From assembly GCF_001953985.1 (NCBI RefSeq), contig NZ_MBEI01000056.1:124001-188000 (forward strand): 64,000 nucleotides of DNA, in the 5' to 3' direction. Source of the stretch: Mycobacterium colombiense (GTDB lineage Bacteria; Actinomycetota; Actinomycetes; Mycobacteriales; Mycobacteriaceae). A program made the translations under genes and the position numbers. The notes beneath the pieces are model-generated. The model searched no databases, had not been told where the DNA came from, and saw only the letters and a list, made by a program, of their open reading frames with translations. Each line of letters starts with the position of its first letter. Position 1 is the first letter of the stretch. Below are positions 19,172 to 28,039 of the stretch, in pieces.

Positions 19172-20004
19172 TCACGTTCGAACCGCTGCGCGGACCGGAC
19201 GTCCGTCGGCGTCGCGGCTGATAAGCCCTTTGTCCGCAAAGGCGGACAGCCAGCCATCCATCGGCCACCATCCCCAACGCCGACGGAAGATCGCGGCGTT
19301 GCGCAATATGTCGTCCAAGTGGTCTACGGGAGGGTCGGTGACCGCGTGGTACTGGTGGAATGCGTGTGCCCCCCAACCCACCGCATCGGAACTCGGCGTG
19401 CCGCCGCGCATTGCCCGAAGTCGGTGTCCTCCGCGCCGTAGCCGCGGTACAGCTCACTGAATCCCCCGATTCGCTGCCAAGTGGCGACCTTCACCGCGAA
19501 GGACAGCGACCAGAACAGTGCGTAGTCCGTCGTGGAAACGACGGCGCCGTCAGGCGGCGCGGGCCGAGCGCGATGCGGGTGAGGTTTTGACCGCACCTCT
19601 GAGACCACGTAACCGTCCGGGCCGGGCGGCGGCAAATAGGTGACGGGCCCATTCAGGATTGCATCCTCGTGTTCGGGTTCGCCTGCGACGCTGTGGTAGC
19701 GATCGAGTAACTCTGCGCCGGGAATGCAGTCGACGTCGAGAAACACCAAGAGCTCTGCGGCATTTCGTACCGCCGTGGCCGCGCCCACGTTACGTCCCAT
19801 CGCCAACGGCAACGGGTGGGAGGCCGGGCAGTCAACCACGGTCGCCGGCGCCCCGAGCCCAGCGATGGTGGCAGCGACGGTGGAGTCACCGAGCGCGACC
19901 ACAATGTGCATGTCCGGCCGCAGCGTTGCCGAGGCCAGGCCTTCGAGCTGCCGGCGCAGGTGGGCCCCGCGGCCGTGAACAACCGTGATGACGGCGGTGC
20001 GCAC
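19172..20004 (-). pseudogene. Family 2 glycosyltransferase (galactosyltransferase-type), frameshifted
   Basis: Encodes a GT-A glycosyltransferase of about 277 residues split over two frames. The first frame (from 20004) has the nucleotide-sugar domain (VFLDVDCIPG with a DxD-type acidic motif) and GYGAEDTDFG, the galactosyltransferase C-terminal signature, and runs into unrelated sequence ending at 19324. The adjacent frame restores the expected WGAHAFHQYH and RRWGWWPMDGWL blocks to a stop at 19172. The break falls in a run of six G (plus-strand C at 19369-19374); one additional G would restore M-R-W-V-G-G-A-H. It is the last gene of the glycosyltransferase block and abuts the next gene (shared base at 20004). 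A sequencing error is possible. Confidence 0.72.
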
Positions 20005-21026
20005 TATGCACCCAACCTACAGCGACGGGCCGTCGACTCGATCGCTTCGGCGGCGCGGTTGGCGGCCCCGTCCACTTCCCAGCGCCGCCACTGCTGGGGG
20101 TCGCTAGCGGCCGCGGCAGTCAGCAGCGCGGGCCACGCACGGGGGCCCGGGACACCTTGGGCGACCACCGCAAGCCGGTGGCGCTCGAGCACCCGGGCCG
20201 TGGCACGCTGCTCATCGAAGGGACGGGGTTGCGGGATGACTGTTGCGGGTCGTCTCGCGGCGGCAACATCGGCAATACAGCTCTGACCCCCGTGGGTCAC
20301 CACTACATCCGCCTCGCGGATTTCACGCCACGGATCGCGTTTCCACGATCCGCCCTTACCGCCGAGCGCCGTCCATGCATGGACCGAATGTGCTGCGGCG
20401 CAGTCCTGTAACGACGCTGCGAACGCGTCGCTGGCTCCGCTCAACACGAGTATCCGGCTGTCCTTCAACGGCTTGGCGGGTATCAATGATTTGGACTCGC
20501 CGTCGCAGCCGTCGCGGCCCTCGAAACGGCTGATCCCACCGACGTAAGTCGTCTTATCGTCCCACTGCCGCAGCCACGAGGGCACACACAATGCTCGCGG
20601 CCAGGCCGCCACGATGTGATCGGCGAGGCGATGCACCAGCAGGTGCGGGGCATCCACCCGGTTGCCGGGCAACGCCATGACGATCACCGGCACTCCAAGC
20701 AGCCGGATGAACACCGCAACTTCCACCGACACATCGACGACGACGGCTTCGGGCCGCGCGTCGGATACCCACCTCGCGATCTTTTCCATCCGCGCGCTGT
20801 ACCCAGCGTCGTGTTGGGGTGCCCAATGCAGCGCGCCATGTGCGGTGGTCTCGCGCGGCTGCGGTCTAGCGTCATCGCGCGGCAGCCTCACGACCGTCGA
20901 AAACGGGTGTGGTTCTTGAACATCCAGTGATGTGATGGCCGTCACCGGACGGCGCATCCAGGCGCAGATGCTGATGGCCCGCGCCAGATGTCCGAAACCC
21001 TGGTGGTGAATGTAATACCCGATCAT
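20004..21026 (-). CDS. MurG/GT28-like glycosyltransferase
   Basis: A 340-residue GT-B protein. The N terminus YYIHHQGFGHL matches the glycine-rich loop of MurG/UDP-glycosyltransferase-type enzymes, and the C-terminal DVVVTHGGQSCIADVAAARRPATVIPQPRP is a clear GT28 donor-binding domain with the HGG and P-Q-P segments. It should transfer a sugar from a nucleotide donor to a lipid or glycan at the cytoplasmic membrane face; there is no membrane segment. The first 155 bp overlap the 3' end of the upstream glycosyltransferase gene. Confidence 0.82.
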   Translation of the reverse strand: MIGYYIHHQGFGHLARAISICAWMRRPVTAITSLDVQEPHPFSTVVRLPRDDARPQPRETTAHGALHWAPQHDAGYSARMEKIARWVSDARPEAVVVDVSVEVAVFIRLLGVPVIVMALPGNRVDAPHLLVHRLADHIVAAWPRALCVPSWLRQWDDKTTYVGGISRFEGRDGCDGESKSLIPAKPLKDSRILVLSGASDAFAASLQDCAAAHSVHAWTALGGKGGSWKRDPWREIREADVVVTHGGQSCIADVAAARRPATVIPQPRPFDEQRATARVLERHRLAVVAQGVPGPRAWPALLTAAAASDPQQWRRWEVDGAANRAAEAIESTARRCRLGA

Positions 21027-22113
21027 CTTGCCTGCCCGCGAAGTCGTCCATCATTTGTTGGTACAAGTCGGTGTAGGCGGTCACCATCGCGTCCGCCGAA
21101 CAGTGTCGAATAGCGTGTTCACGCACCTTTTTTCGTGACAGCGTCATCGCGACGGGAATGGCGTCCGCCATCGCGGTGACGTCGCCCGCAGCGACGAGCC
21201 GCCCCGACGAGGTGCTGATGAGTTCGGGTATACCCCCGAGGTCAAACGCCACCACGGGGGTGCCGCACGACATCGCTTCGGCGACGACGAGGCCGTACGG
21301 CTCGTCCCAGCTCGGGGTGACAAGCGCCGCGGCGGCATGACCGACCAAGTGGGCCAGACACTCATGGTCCAGATGGCCGGCATATCGAATGTTGCCGTGT
21401 AGGTGGGGTTGGATATGGCTGAGAAAGTACTTGCGATCGGCGATGGGACCTGCGAGTACCAAAGGCCGGCAAGCCTGTTGGGCTGCTGCGATTGCCAAAT
21501 GGGGCGCCTTTTCTGGGGTGATCCGGCCAAACCACACCAGGGAACGCCCGCCCGGACCGAGGGGCCACTGGCCGGTGTGGATGCCGTTGGGAACCACCGT
21601 GATGTCGCCGGTGAGGGTTTCCCACGCCGCCGCAGTGTGTTGGGAAACGGCCGCGAAGCGGGTGCCTTGTCCGGTGGAGGCGCCGATGGCCGACTCGAGC
21701 CACGGGGTTGGCGGTGTGTGCACCGTGGTGAGCATCGGGATGGACAAAGCCGAGGCCATCGCCACGGGAAGGTAATGGAGGCTGTGGTTGTGAATGACGT
21801 CGAACTCTTGGCTGCCGGGCCCGGCGAGCCACAACATCAACGACAGGTACGCGTGATGATCGGCCATGAAGGCCGCTGGGGGCATTGACACGTCGCGGCG
21901 CGCTGCATCGGACAGATCCAGCGGACGTACGTCGAGCGTTCGACATTTCAAGCCGGGATCCGAACCGGCTGCCGCGAACAGCGACACCTGGTATCCGCGG
22001 GATGCCAGCGCGCGGGTCAGGTGGCAGACATGTGCCTCGAGCCCCCCGGCGAACGGTTGCCGTATCGGGTAGCGAGTTGACGCGATCAGCGCTACGCGCG
22101 GTGGGCCCGTCAT
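20872..22113 (-). CDS. Family 4 (group 1) glycosyltransferase with overlapping C-terminal tail
   Basis: A 413-residue GT-B glycosyltransferase from the ATG at 22113 (MTGPPRVALI). FAGGLEAHVCHLTRAL is the N-terminal acceptor domain, VWFGRITPEKAPHLAI starts the donor domain, and PSWDEPYGLVVAEAMSCGTPVVA is the conserved EX7E-type motif of GT4 enzymes. The start overlaps the upstream gene by 4 bp. The final 51 residues lie wholly within the next gene and look unlike glycosyltransferase sequence, so the natural end is probably near residue 362 and either a stop was lost or a small indel extends it. Confidence 0.82.
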   Translation of the reverse strand: MTGPPRVALIASTRYPIRQPFAGGLEAHVCHLTRALASRGYQVSLFAAAGSDPGLKCRTLDVRPLDLSDAARRDVSMPPAAFMADHHAYLSLMLWLAGPGSQEFDVIHNHSLHYLPVAMASALSIPMLTTVHTPPTPWLESAIGASTGQGTRFAAVSQHTAAAWETLTGDITVVPNGIHTGQWPLGPGGRSLVWFGRITPEKAPHLAIAAAQQACRPLVLAGPIADRKYFLSHIQPHLHGNIRYAGHLDHECLAHLVGHAAAALVTPSWDEPYGLVVAEAMSCGTPVVAFDLGGIPELISTSSGRLVAAGDVTAMADAIPVAMTLSRKKVREHAIRHCSADAMVTAYTDLYQQMMDDFAGRQDDRVLHSPPGFRTSGAGHQHLRLDAPSGDGHHITGCSRTTPVFDGREAAAR

Positions 22114-23225
22114 CTCAGGACGCTCCAATAGATGGCGCGATGCGCACACGCCAGCTCTCGCCTCTCGCTGAGCCGCGCCGCCCAGCCAGCCCTCGGCGCG
22201 GGGCGCCCGGCAGCCCAACGGGCATACGCGTGGTGGATCGCTCGGCAGAGCGACGATTCGTCGAAGCCGTCCTCGCCGAAGCCGAAAGCGCCGCAGGGAC
22301 GTTGCTGGTGATAGAACCCGCAGCTGGGCGCGACGATGGCGGTTCCGAGATCGTAGCTGGCTTCCAGCCAGCCCGAATGCGTGCCGAACCGGTAGGGCAG
22401 CACCGACACCGTCAGCGACGCGAGGTATTCCCACAGTTCGGCGTCCGAGAAATACGGGTGCACTCGGACGTGGACGTGCTCGTGTGAGTCGTAGGCCAGC
22501 AGCGCCGCGCCGGCCTCCGGTGCGAACCAGTGGTTGTCGGGATCGAAGATCTCGTCGTGGACATCGACCTGCAGGATCGCGTCGGGCAGCGACGACACGA
22601 TCGCCGTCAGTGCGTGGACGATGGGCAACGGGTCCATGTTGGCGCGCAGGCTCTTGGCGTGGAGGCCGACGACGAATCGTTCGCCAGGGCTGCGAGGCTT
22701 TTCGATCCATTCCTTTTCGAGCACATGGGGATGCGGCAGTACCCGGGCGCGCCGTCCCCAATTCTGCCAAATCAGCTGTGCGGCGCCCGGTGTCAGCGTT
22801 ATGAGTTCGTCGGCGGCGGAAATCAGGACATCCTGCTGCGCAGTGTGGGCCTCAGGCTCCGGATGGTGCGGATTACGCAAGTCGTGCACCGTATAGACAA
22901 GCGGCTTGTCGTGCATCTTGAGCTCATGGACGACTCCGGCCAAAACCTCGGGACCCACGGCGTCGAATCCGAAGTGGATGTGGAACACGTCGAACCGTGA
23001 GTGATTGTCGCTGACCCAGCCCGGCTCCAACATCAGCGGCGGCCACCAGCCTCCCGGCACGGTACGGCCGTCCGCTGGAGCCGGATCAGCGAGGCGCACA
23101 ACACAATCGACGTTCGAATCACTGAGATGGCGAACATAGACGTGTGACGCCGGCACCGAAGCGACGCGCAACAATTCAGGACCCTTTCTGGAAACCGTGG
23201 GGCCAGCCGCGCGTCTTGGCGGCAC
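22110..23225 (-). CDS. GT-B glycosyltransferase, first gene of the block
   Basis: A 371-residue glycosyltransferase-like protein. PASHVYVRHLS opens the N-terminal Rossmann-like domain, DVFHIHFGFDAVGPEVL and LVYTVHDLRNPHH are typical acceptor-domain strands, and a C-terminal SVLPYRFGTHSGWLEASYDLGTAIVAP block carries the donor-site signature with HSGWLE in place of the usual EP.G. A TTG at 23171 would give a protein starting M-R-V-A-S-V-P and may be the true start; the upstream ATG at 23225 adds 18 residues of low-complexity sequence. It heads a four-gene minus-strand unit whose members would assemble one oligosaccharide (inference). Confidence 0.72.
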   Translation of the reverse strand: MPPRRAAGPTVSRKGPELLRVASVPASHVYVRHLSDSNVDCVVRLADPAPADGRTVPGGWWPPLMLEPGWVSDNHSRFDVFHIHFGFDAVGPEVLAGVVHELKMHDKPLVYTVHDLRNPHHPEPEAHTAQQDVLISAADELITLTPGAAQLIWQNWGRRARVLPHPHVLEKEWIEKPRSPGERFVVGLHAKSLRANMDPLPIVHALTAIVSSLPDAILQVDVHDEIFDPDNHWFAPEAGAALLAYDSHEHVHVRVHPYFSDAELWEYLASLTVSVLPYRFGTHSGWLEASYDLGTAIVAPSCGFYHQQRPCGAFGFGEDGFDESSLCRAIHHAYARWAAGRPAPRAGWAARLSERRELACAHRAIYWSVLR

Positions 23226-23414
23226 TGTCCCGTCATTCGAGAAGCAGAACCGTTCCTGCGTTCTGAAGAACAGTGCGAAGCTGCAATACCCGCCACCCTG
23301 ACGGCCAAACTGTGGACTTGCGGCGGAGTTCGCAAAAGCCGGGCCGGACGATCCGTCCCTCCGCGATGGGCGCTGTCTGGACTGCGACCTCAGTCCGACA
23401 TCGTGGGAGAGGGA
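23226..23414. other. Intergenic region between glycosyltransferase block and TetR gene
   Basis: No gene is supported. GTTCTGAAGAAC (23260-23271; arms GTTCT/AGAAC) lies close upstream of the glycosyltransferase start and could be a regulatory site for that unit. The right side runs into the operator copy at 23415. Confidence 0.3.
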
Positions 23415-23436
23415 TTAAATCAAGCGCTTGACTTAA
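23415..23436. promoter_or_regulatory. 22-bp palindromic operator, copy 2 (TetR autoregulatory site)
   Basis: TTAAATCAAGCGCTTGACTTAA, with TCAAGC/GCTTGA as a perfect 12-bp palindrome and arms that pair at 10 of 11 positions. It lies 26 bp before the TetR ATG at 23463, the usual place for autoregulation, and repeats the site at 18285. Confidence 0.72.
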
Positions 23437-23462
23437 ACATGCGCGCAAGGTTGACTGGTCCA

Positions 23463-24128
23463 ATGACCACCGCCGGCCGGACCGTTCGCACCGAGCGGGC
23501 CAGTTCTACCCAAGAGGCGATCCTGGTGGCGGCCGAGCGCCTGTACGCCGAGCACGGCATGTTCGCGGTTTCCAACCGGCAGGTCAGCGAGGCCGCCGGC
23601 CAGGGCAACAACGCGGCCGTCGGCTACCACTTCGGCACCAAGGCCGACCTGGTTCGGGCGATCGAGCGCAAGCACCGCGGGCCCGTCGAGCAGCTACGCG
23701 AGCAGATGGTGACCGAACTGCTCGACACGGGCGGTTCGGGCGACATGCGCAACTGGGTGGCCTGCCTGGTGCGCCCGCTCACCGATCACTTGGACGAGCT
23801 CGGAAACCCGACCTGGTACGCGCGTTTCGCGGCCCAGGCCATGACCGACCCCGCCTACTACAACATCATCGTCAAGGGCGCGCTCAGCTCCCGGTCGCTG
23901 GTCCAGGTGGTCGAGGGCATCAACCGCTGTCTGCCCGAACTGCCGGCCGAAGTGCACTTCGAGCGCAACATCATGGCCCGAAACCTGTTGATGCACACCT
24001 GCGCTGACCGTGAACGCGCGCTTGCCGCAGGCGCGGTAACGTCTCATCGTTCGTGGCGGGCCGCGGCATCCGGGCTCATCGACGCGATCGTGGGCCTGTG
24101 GCTGGCGCCCGTGACGGCGTACGAATAA
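23463..24128 (+). CDS. TetR-family transcriptional regulator
   Basis: A 221-residue TetR repressor from the ATG at 23463. The DNA-binding domain is in residues 15-65, with VSNRQVSEAAG as helix-turn-helix and NAAVGYHFGTKADLV as the family signature. The C-terminal ligand domain has a TetR_C-like pattern and no close resemblance to KstR or KstR2. A palindrome 26 bp upstream is its likely operator. It is followed by ferredoxin and P450 genes on the same strand and probably represses that operon until a lipid-CoA or hydroxylated ligand binds (inference). Confidence 0.88.
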   Translation: MTTAGRTVRTERASSTQEAILVAAERLYAEHGMFAVSNRQVSEAAGQGNNAAVGYHFGTKADLVRAIERKHRGPVEQLREQMVTELLDTGGSGDMRNWVACLVRPLTDHLDELGNPTWYARFAAQAMTDPAYYNIIVKGALSSRSLVQVVEGINRCLPELPAEVHFERNIMARNLLMHTCADRERALAAGAVTSHRSWRAAASGLIDAIVGLWLAPVTAYE

Positions 24129-24138
24129 GGACTCACAG

Positions 24139-24333
24139 ATGAAAGTGACTGTCGATCAAAATATTTGCGCTTCGTCGGGGAACTGCGTGATGAATGCGCC
24201 CGAAGTGTTCGACCAGCGCGATGACGACGGTGTCGTCGTCCTGCTCAATCCCAATCCAACGCCCGAACAGGCCGAAGGGGCGCGGCGGGCGGCGGCGGCC
24301 TGCCCCGCGCTTGCCATCCACATCGAGGAATGA
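24139..24333 (+). CDS. 3Fe-4S ferredoxin, P450 redox partner
   Basis: A 64-residue ferredoxin of the single-cluster type found beside mycobacterial P450s. Cys10, Cys16 and the late Cys in ACPALAI ligate the cluster; the position between the first two cysteines is Ser, not Cys, so a 3Fe-4S cluster is expected. It carries single electrons from a ferredoxin reductase to the P450. Its stop is 1 bp from the P450 ATG, so the pair is co-translated. Confidence 0.9.
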   Translation: MKVTVDQNICASSGNCVMNAPEVFDQRDDDGVVVLLNPNPTPEQAEGARRAAAACPALAIHIEE

Positions 24334-24334
24334 C

Positions 24335-25579
24335 ATGTCAGACACATTGACGAGCACCGCGACGGCGCAGACCTCCGATATCCCGGACTACCCGATGGCC
24401 AGGGAGCCGCGCTGCCCATTCGCGCCGCCACCAGACGTCATGGCGCTTGCCGAGGCCAGGCCGATGTCCCGGGTGCGGATCTGGGACGGCAGCACGCCGT
24501 GGCTCATCACCGGCTATGAGCAAGTGCGCGAACTGTTTTCGGATTCCCGGGTCAGCGTCGACGACCGCCAGCCCGGATTCCCGCACTGGAATGAAGGCAT
24601 GCTGTCCACGGTGCACAAGCGGCCACGGTCGGTCTTCACCTCCGACGGCGAGGAGCACACCCGATTCCGGCGGATGCTGTCGAAGCCCTTCACGTTCAAG
24701 CGTGTCGAAAACCTGCGCCCCACCATCCAGCAGATCACCGACGACCACATCGACGCGATCCTCGCCGGACCCCAGCCCGCCGATATCGTCACCGCGCTGG
24801 CGCTGCCGGTGCCGTCGCTGGTGATCAGCCAGCTGCTGGGCGTTCCCTACGAAGACGCCGACATGTTCCAGCACCACGCCAACGTGGGGCTCGCGCGTTA
24901 CGCCACCGGTGAGGACACCGTCAAAGGCGCGATGAGCCTGAACAAATACCTCGCCCAACTGGTCGAAGCCAAGATGGAGAACCCGGCCGAGGACGCGGTG
25001 TCCGACCTCGCCGAGCGGGTGAAGGCCGGCGAGCTCAGCGTGAAGGAGGCCGCGCAGCTGGGCACCGGCCTGCTGATCGCCGGACACGAGACCACCTCCA
25101 ACATGATCGGGCTCGGCGTGCTCGCCCTGCTGGAAAACCCCGACCAGCTGGCCGTCATCCGCGATGCCGAAGATCCGAAGGTCGTCGCCAGCGCGGTGGA
25201 AGAACTCCTGCGTTACCTCAGCATCATCCAGAACGGTCAACGCCGCGTCGCGCTCGAAGACATCCACATCGCCGGTGAGACGATCCGTGCCGGCGAGGGC
25301 ATCATCATCGATCTGGCCCCGGCCAACTGGGATGCGGATGCGTTCGCCGAACCGGACCGCCTATACCTGCACCGCTCGGGCGCCGACCGCAACGTCGCCT
25401 TCGGCTACGGGCGGCATCAGTGCGTGGGACAACAGCTGGCCCGCGCCGAGCTGCAGATCGTCTTCCATACGCTGGCCCGGCGCATTCCCACGCTGCAACT
25501 TGCCATTCCGATCGAGGAGGTTCCGTTCAAGGATGACCGACTCGCCTACGGCGTCTACGAACTGCCGGTGACCTGGTAG
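24335..25579 (+). CDS. Cytochrome P450
   Basis: A 414-residue soluble bacterial P450. The I-helix is LIAGHETTSN (oxygen-activating Thr), the ExxR motif is EELLR, and the heme-thiolate loop is FGYGRHQCVGQQLAR with Cys as fifth ligand. ATG at 24335 directly follows the ferredoxin stop. It likely hydroxylates a hydrophobic substrate at an unactivated carbon. Its position at the head of an amidohydrolase/crotonase/CoA-transferase operon under TetR control suggests it starts a catabolic route. The CYP family number cannot be given safely from sequence alone. Confidence 0.92.
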   Translation: MSDTLTSTATAQTSDIPDYPMAREPRCPFAPPPDVMALAEARPMSRVRIWDGSTPWLITGYEQVRELFSDSRVSVDDRQPGFPHWNEGMLSTVHKRPRSVFTSDGEEHTRFRRMLSKPFTFKRVENLRPTIQQITDDHIDAILAGPQPADIVTALALPVPSLVISQLLGVPYEDADMFQHHANVGLARYATGEDTVKGAMSLNKYLAQLVEAKMENPAEDAVSDLAERVKAGELSVKEAAQLGTGLLIAGHETTSNMIGLGVLALLENPDQLAVIRDAEDPKVVASAVEELLRYLSIIQNGQRRVALEDIHIAGETIRAGEGIIIDLAPANWDADAFAEPDRLYLHRSGADRNVAFGYGRHQCVGQQLARAELQIVFHTLARRIPTLQLAIPIEEVPFKDDRLAYGVYELPVTW

Positions 25580-25625
25580 CCCAGCTCGCTACTTATCAAA
25601 AACTGCGGATCCGAATGGAGGGTCA

Positions 25626-26795
25626 ATGATGACGACTCACACAAGCACGCTCTACCCGCCCGGAGGTTATGGCGCTCCGAAGGATCGACGCGGCCACGCC
25701 GCGGGCAGCGACGTCGGTCTGCCGCAGGGGACCGTGGTCTTCTCGGCCGACAACCACATCTCGCTGGCGGATGACATCTTCTACCAACGCTTTCCGGACG
25801 ACCTGAAGGACAAGGCGCCGCGGATCTGGTACGAGGACGGTGCCTATCAGGTCGGCCGCAAGGGACAGTCGTTCCTGCCGGGCGACTTCAGCGCCGTGCT
25901 GATGCAGTACGACGACCTGCCCGGGGCCGCGAGCACCAACATCGAGGCCCGGATCCAGGAGCTGCACGACGACGGCGTCGAAAAGGAACTGGCGTTCCCC
26001 AACGCGGTCCTGGCGCTGTTCCACTACCCGGACAAGCAGCTTCGCGAGCTCGCCTTCCGCATCTACAACGAATACATCGCCGAGTTGCAGGAACGTTCCA
26101 ATGGCCGCTTTTACGGCGCGGGCCTGATCAACTGGTGGGACCCGCAGGGCACGCGGAAGACCCTGGACGAACTGAAGTCCTTGGGCCTCAAGACCTTCCT
26201 GCTGCCGCTTAACCCCGGCAAGGATGACGACGGCAACATCATCGACTACGGCAGCACCGCAATGAAGCCGGTCTGGGACGAGATCGAGGCCGCCGGTCTT
26301 CCGGTGACCCACCACATCGGGGAGACGCCGCCGAAAACCCCTTGTCAGTTCAACAGCGTCGTGGTCGGCATGATGATCAACATCGACGGCTTCCGCGAAC
26401 AGTTCGCCAAGTACCTCTTCACCGGGATCCTCGACGATCATCCCGGGCTGCGAATCGGCTGGTTCGAAGGTGGGATCGCCTGGGTGCCTTGGGCTTTACA
26501 GGACGCCGACCACCTGATGGGCTCGTACCAGCACATGTTCAACCGGACCCTCGAGCACGAACCGCGCTACTACTGGGACACCCACATGAGCGCGTCGTTC
26601 ATGGTCGACCCGCTGGGCCTGCAGCTGATCGACCAGATCGGGGTGGACAAGGTGATGTGGTCCAGCGACTACCCGCACAACGAGAGCACCTACGGCTATT
26701 CCGAGAAATCGCTGAAATCCGTTGTGGACGCCGTGGGCCCGGAGAACGCGGTGAAGATCGTCAGCGACAACGTCACGAAGTTCCTGGGTCTGTAG
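25626..26795 (+). CDS. Amidohydrolase-family protein (amidohydro_2 type)
   Basis: A 389-residue metal-dependent hydrolase of the COG2159/ACMSD-like group. SADNHISL near residue 40 replaces the HxH with NxH-type spacing, THHIGE carries mid-barrel His residues, and SSDYPHNEST holds the conserved terminal Asp. Members perform hydrolytic or decarboxylating steps on ring-derived acids. Start MMTTHT at 25626 with a GGAGGGTCA ribosome site close upstream. Its TAG overlaps the GTG of the next gene. A related protein is at 44939 in the second island. Confidence 0.82.
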   Translation: MMTTHTSTLYPPGGYGAPKDRRGHAAGSDVGLPQGTVVFSADNHISLADDIFYQRFPDDLKDKAPRIWYEDGAYQVGRKGQSFLPGDFSAVLMQYDDLPGAASTNIEARIQELHDDGVEKELAFPNAVLALFHYPDKQLRELAFRIYNEYIAELQERSNGRFYGAGLINWWDPQGTRKTLDELKSLGLKTFLLPLNPGKDDDGNIIDYGSTAMKPVWDEIEAAGLPVTHHIGETPPKTPCQFNSVVVGMMINIDGFREQFAKYLFTGILDDHPGLRIGWFEGGIAWVPWALQDADHLMGSYQHMFNRTLEHEPRYYWDTHMSASFMVDPLGLQLIDQIGVDKVMWSSDYPHNESTYGYSEKSLKSVVDAVGPENAVKIVSDNVTKFLGL

Positions 26796-28039
26796 TGACG
26801 ACGTTTGCGCAACTGGACACCAACACCGGCAACGGGCTGGTAATCCCGGAAACAGCCGACCTGGCTCGCCTGCGCCGCGAGACGGGCGCCCGGCTGCGTT
26901 CGGCGATGGCCGAGCGTGGGGTCGACGCGATGATCCTGCTGGGCAACAACGCGGTGGTCTACGCCACCGGCGCCAGCTGGCCACTCGGCGACGCCGGATT
27001 GTCCTACGTGGAACGGCCGGTGGCGGTGGTGCTCGCCGACGACGAATGGCCGCACCTGTTCCTGCCCTTCCGCGAGGGGGCCGCGCAGGAATCGGACTTG
27101 CCGGCCGATCACCTGCACGGGCCGGTTTACCTCGAATTCGACGAGGGCGTACAGTATTTCGCCCGTCAGCTGGCCGACCTCATCCCGGCCAAAGCGGTAG
27201 TGGCGGTCGACGAGCTCACCGGCGCCATGTCGCGCGCCGCGAAGCTCCTGTTCCCGGGCGGTGCACCCGTCGACGCCGCGGCCGTCGTCAGCGCCGCCAA
27301 GTCGGTGAAAACACCGGACGAGTTGTCCTGCATGCGCACCGCGATCCGGATCACCGACGAGGCGATGGTCGAGGTCCAGAAGAGCCTGGCCCCGGGGATC
27401 CGTCAAATCGATTTGTCGGCAAGCTTTTTACGCCGAGCCTTCGAGCTGGGCGCCACCGCCAGCATGCTCGAGCCGATCTGGCAGGTGATGCCGCCGAGCA
27501 AGGCCGAGGGAGTGTGGACCACACACGGCGATTTGGCGCTGCCGCTGCTGACCACCGAGCGCGAGTTGGCCGAAGGTGATGTGCTGTGGACCGACGTCAG
27601 CATCACCTATCAGGGCTACTGCTCCGACTTCGGGCGCACCTGGATCGTCGGGCGGGACCCGTCGCCGCGGCAGCAGGCGCAGTTCGACAAGTGGTTCGAG
27701 ATCATGAGCGCGGTCCTCGGCGTCGCCAAGGCGGGCGCCACCGCCGCCGATCTGGGCAGGGCCGCCATCAAGGCGAATGGCGGCACCAAGCCGTGGCTGC
27801 CGCATTTCTACCTGGGCCACGGCATCGGGGTCAACGCCGCCGAAATGCCGATGATCGGAACCGATCTCGGGCAGGAGTTCGACGAGAACTTCGTCCTGCA
27901 AGCCGGGATGGTGCTGGTGCTGGAACCCGTGGTGTGGGAAGACGGCACCGGCGGCTACCGCAGCGAAGAGGTCCTGGTGATTACCGAGGAAGGCTGGATC
28001 CGTTTGACCGACTACCCCTATGACCCCTATGGCAACTGA
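26795..28039 (+). CDS. M24-family (creatinase/prolidase-like) metallohydrolase
   Basis: A 414-residue protein with an N-terminal creatinase-type domain and a C-terminal pita-bread M24 domain. All five metal-ligand positions look intact: WTDVSI and CSDFGRTW (two Asp), GHGIG (His), LEPVVW (Glu) and RSEEVLVIT (Glu). GTG at 26795 overlaps the previous TAG. Prolidase is the textbook activity, but creatinase and other C-N hydrolases share the fold, and placement in a P450/CoA operon argues for a non-peptide substrate (inference). It is immediately followed by a degenerate paralogue. Confidence 0.82.
   Translation: MTTFAQLDTNTGNGLVIPETADLARLRRETGARLRSAMAERGVDAMILLGNNAVVYATGASWPLGDAGLSYVERPVAVVLADDEWPHLFLPFREGAAQESDLPADHLHGPVYLEFDEGVQYFARQLADLIPAKAVVAVDELTGAMSRAAKLLFPGGAPVDAAAVVSAAKSVKTPDELSCMRTAIRITDEAMVEVQKSLAPGIRQIDLSASFLRRAFELGATASMLEPIWQVMPPSKAEGVWTTHGDLALPLLTTERELAEGDVLWTDVSITYQGYCSDFGRTWIVGRDPSPRQQAQFDKWFEIMSAVLGVAKAGATAADLGRAAIKANGGTKPWLPHFYLGHGIGVNAAEMPMIGTDLGQEFDENFVLQAGMVLVLEPVVWEDGTGGYRSEEVLVITEEGWIRLTDYPYDPYGN

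Noticed and set aside
18114..23462. Mobile element carrying the glycosyltransferase block
   Set aside because: No transposase, integrase, terminal repeats or target duplication seen; only shared operators flank it.
23463..24128. TetR at 23463 being KstR2
   Set aside because: The operator core is similar, but the protein's helix-turn-helix and ligand domain do not resemble what I know of KstR2.
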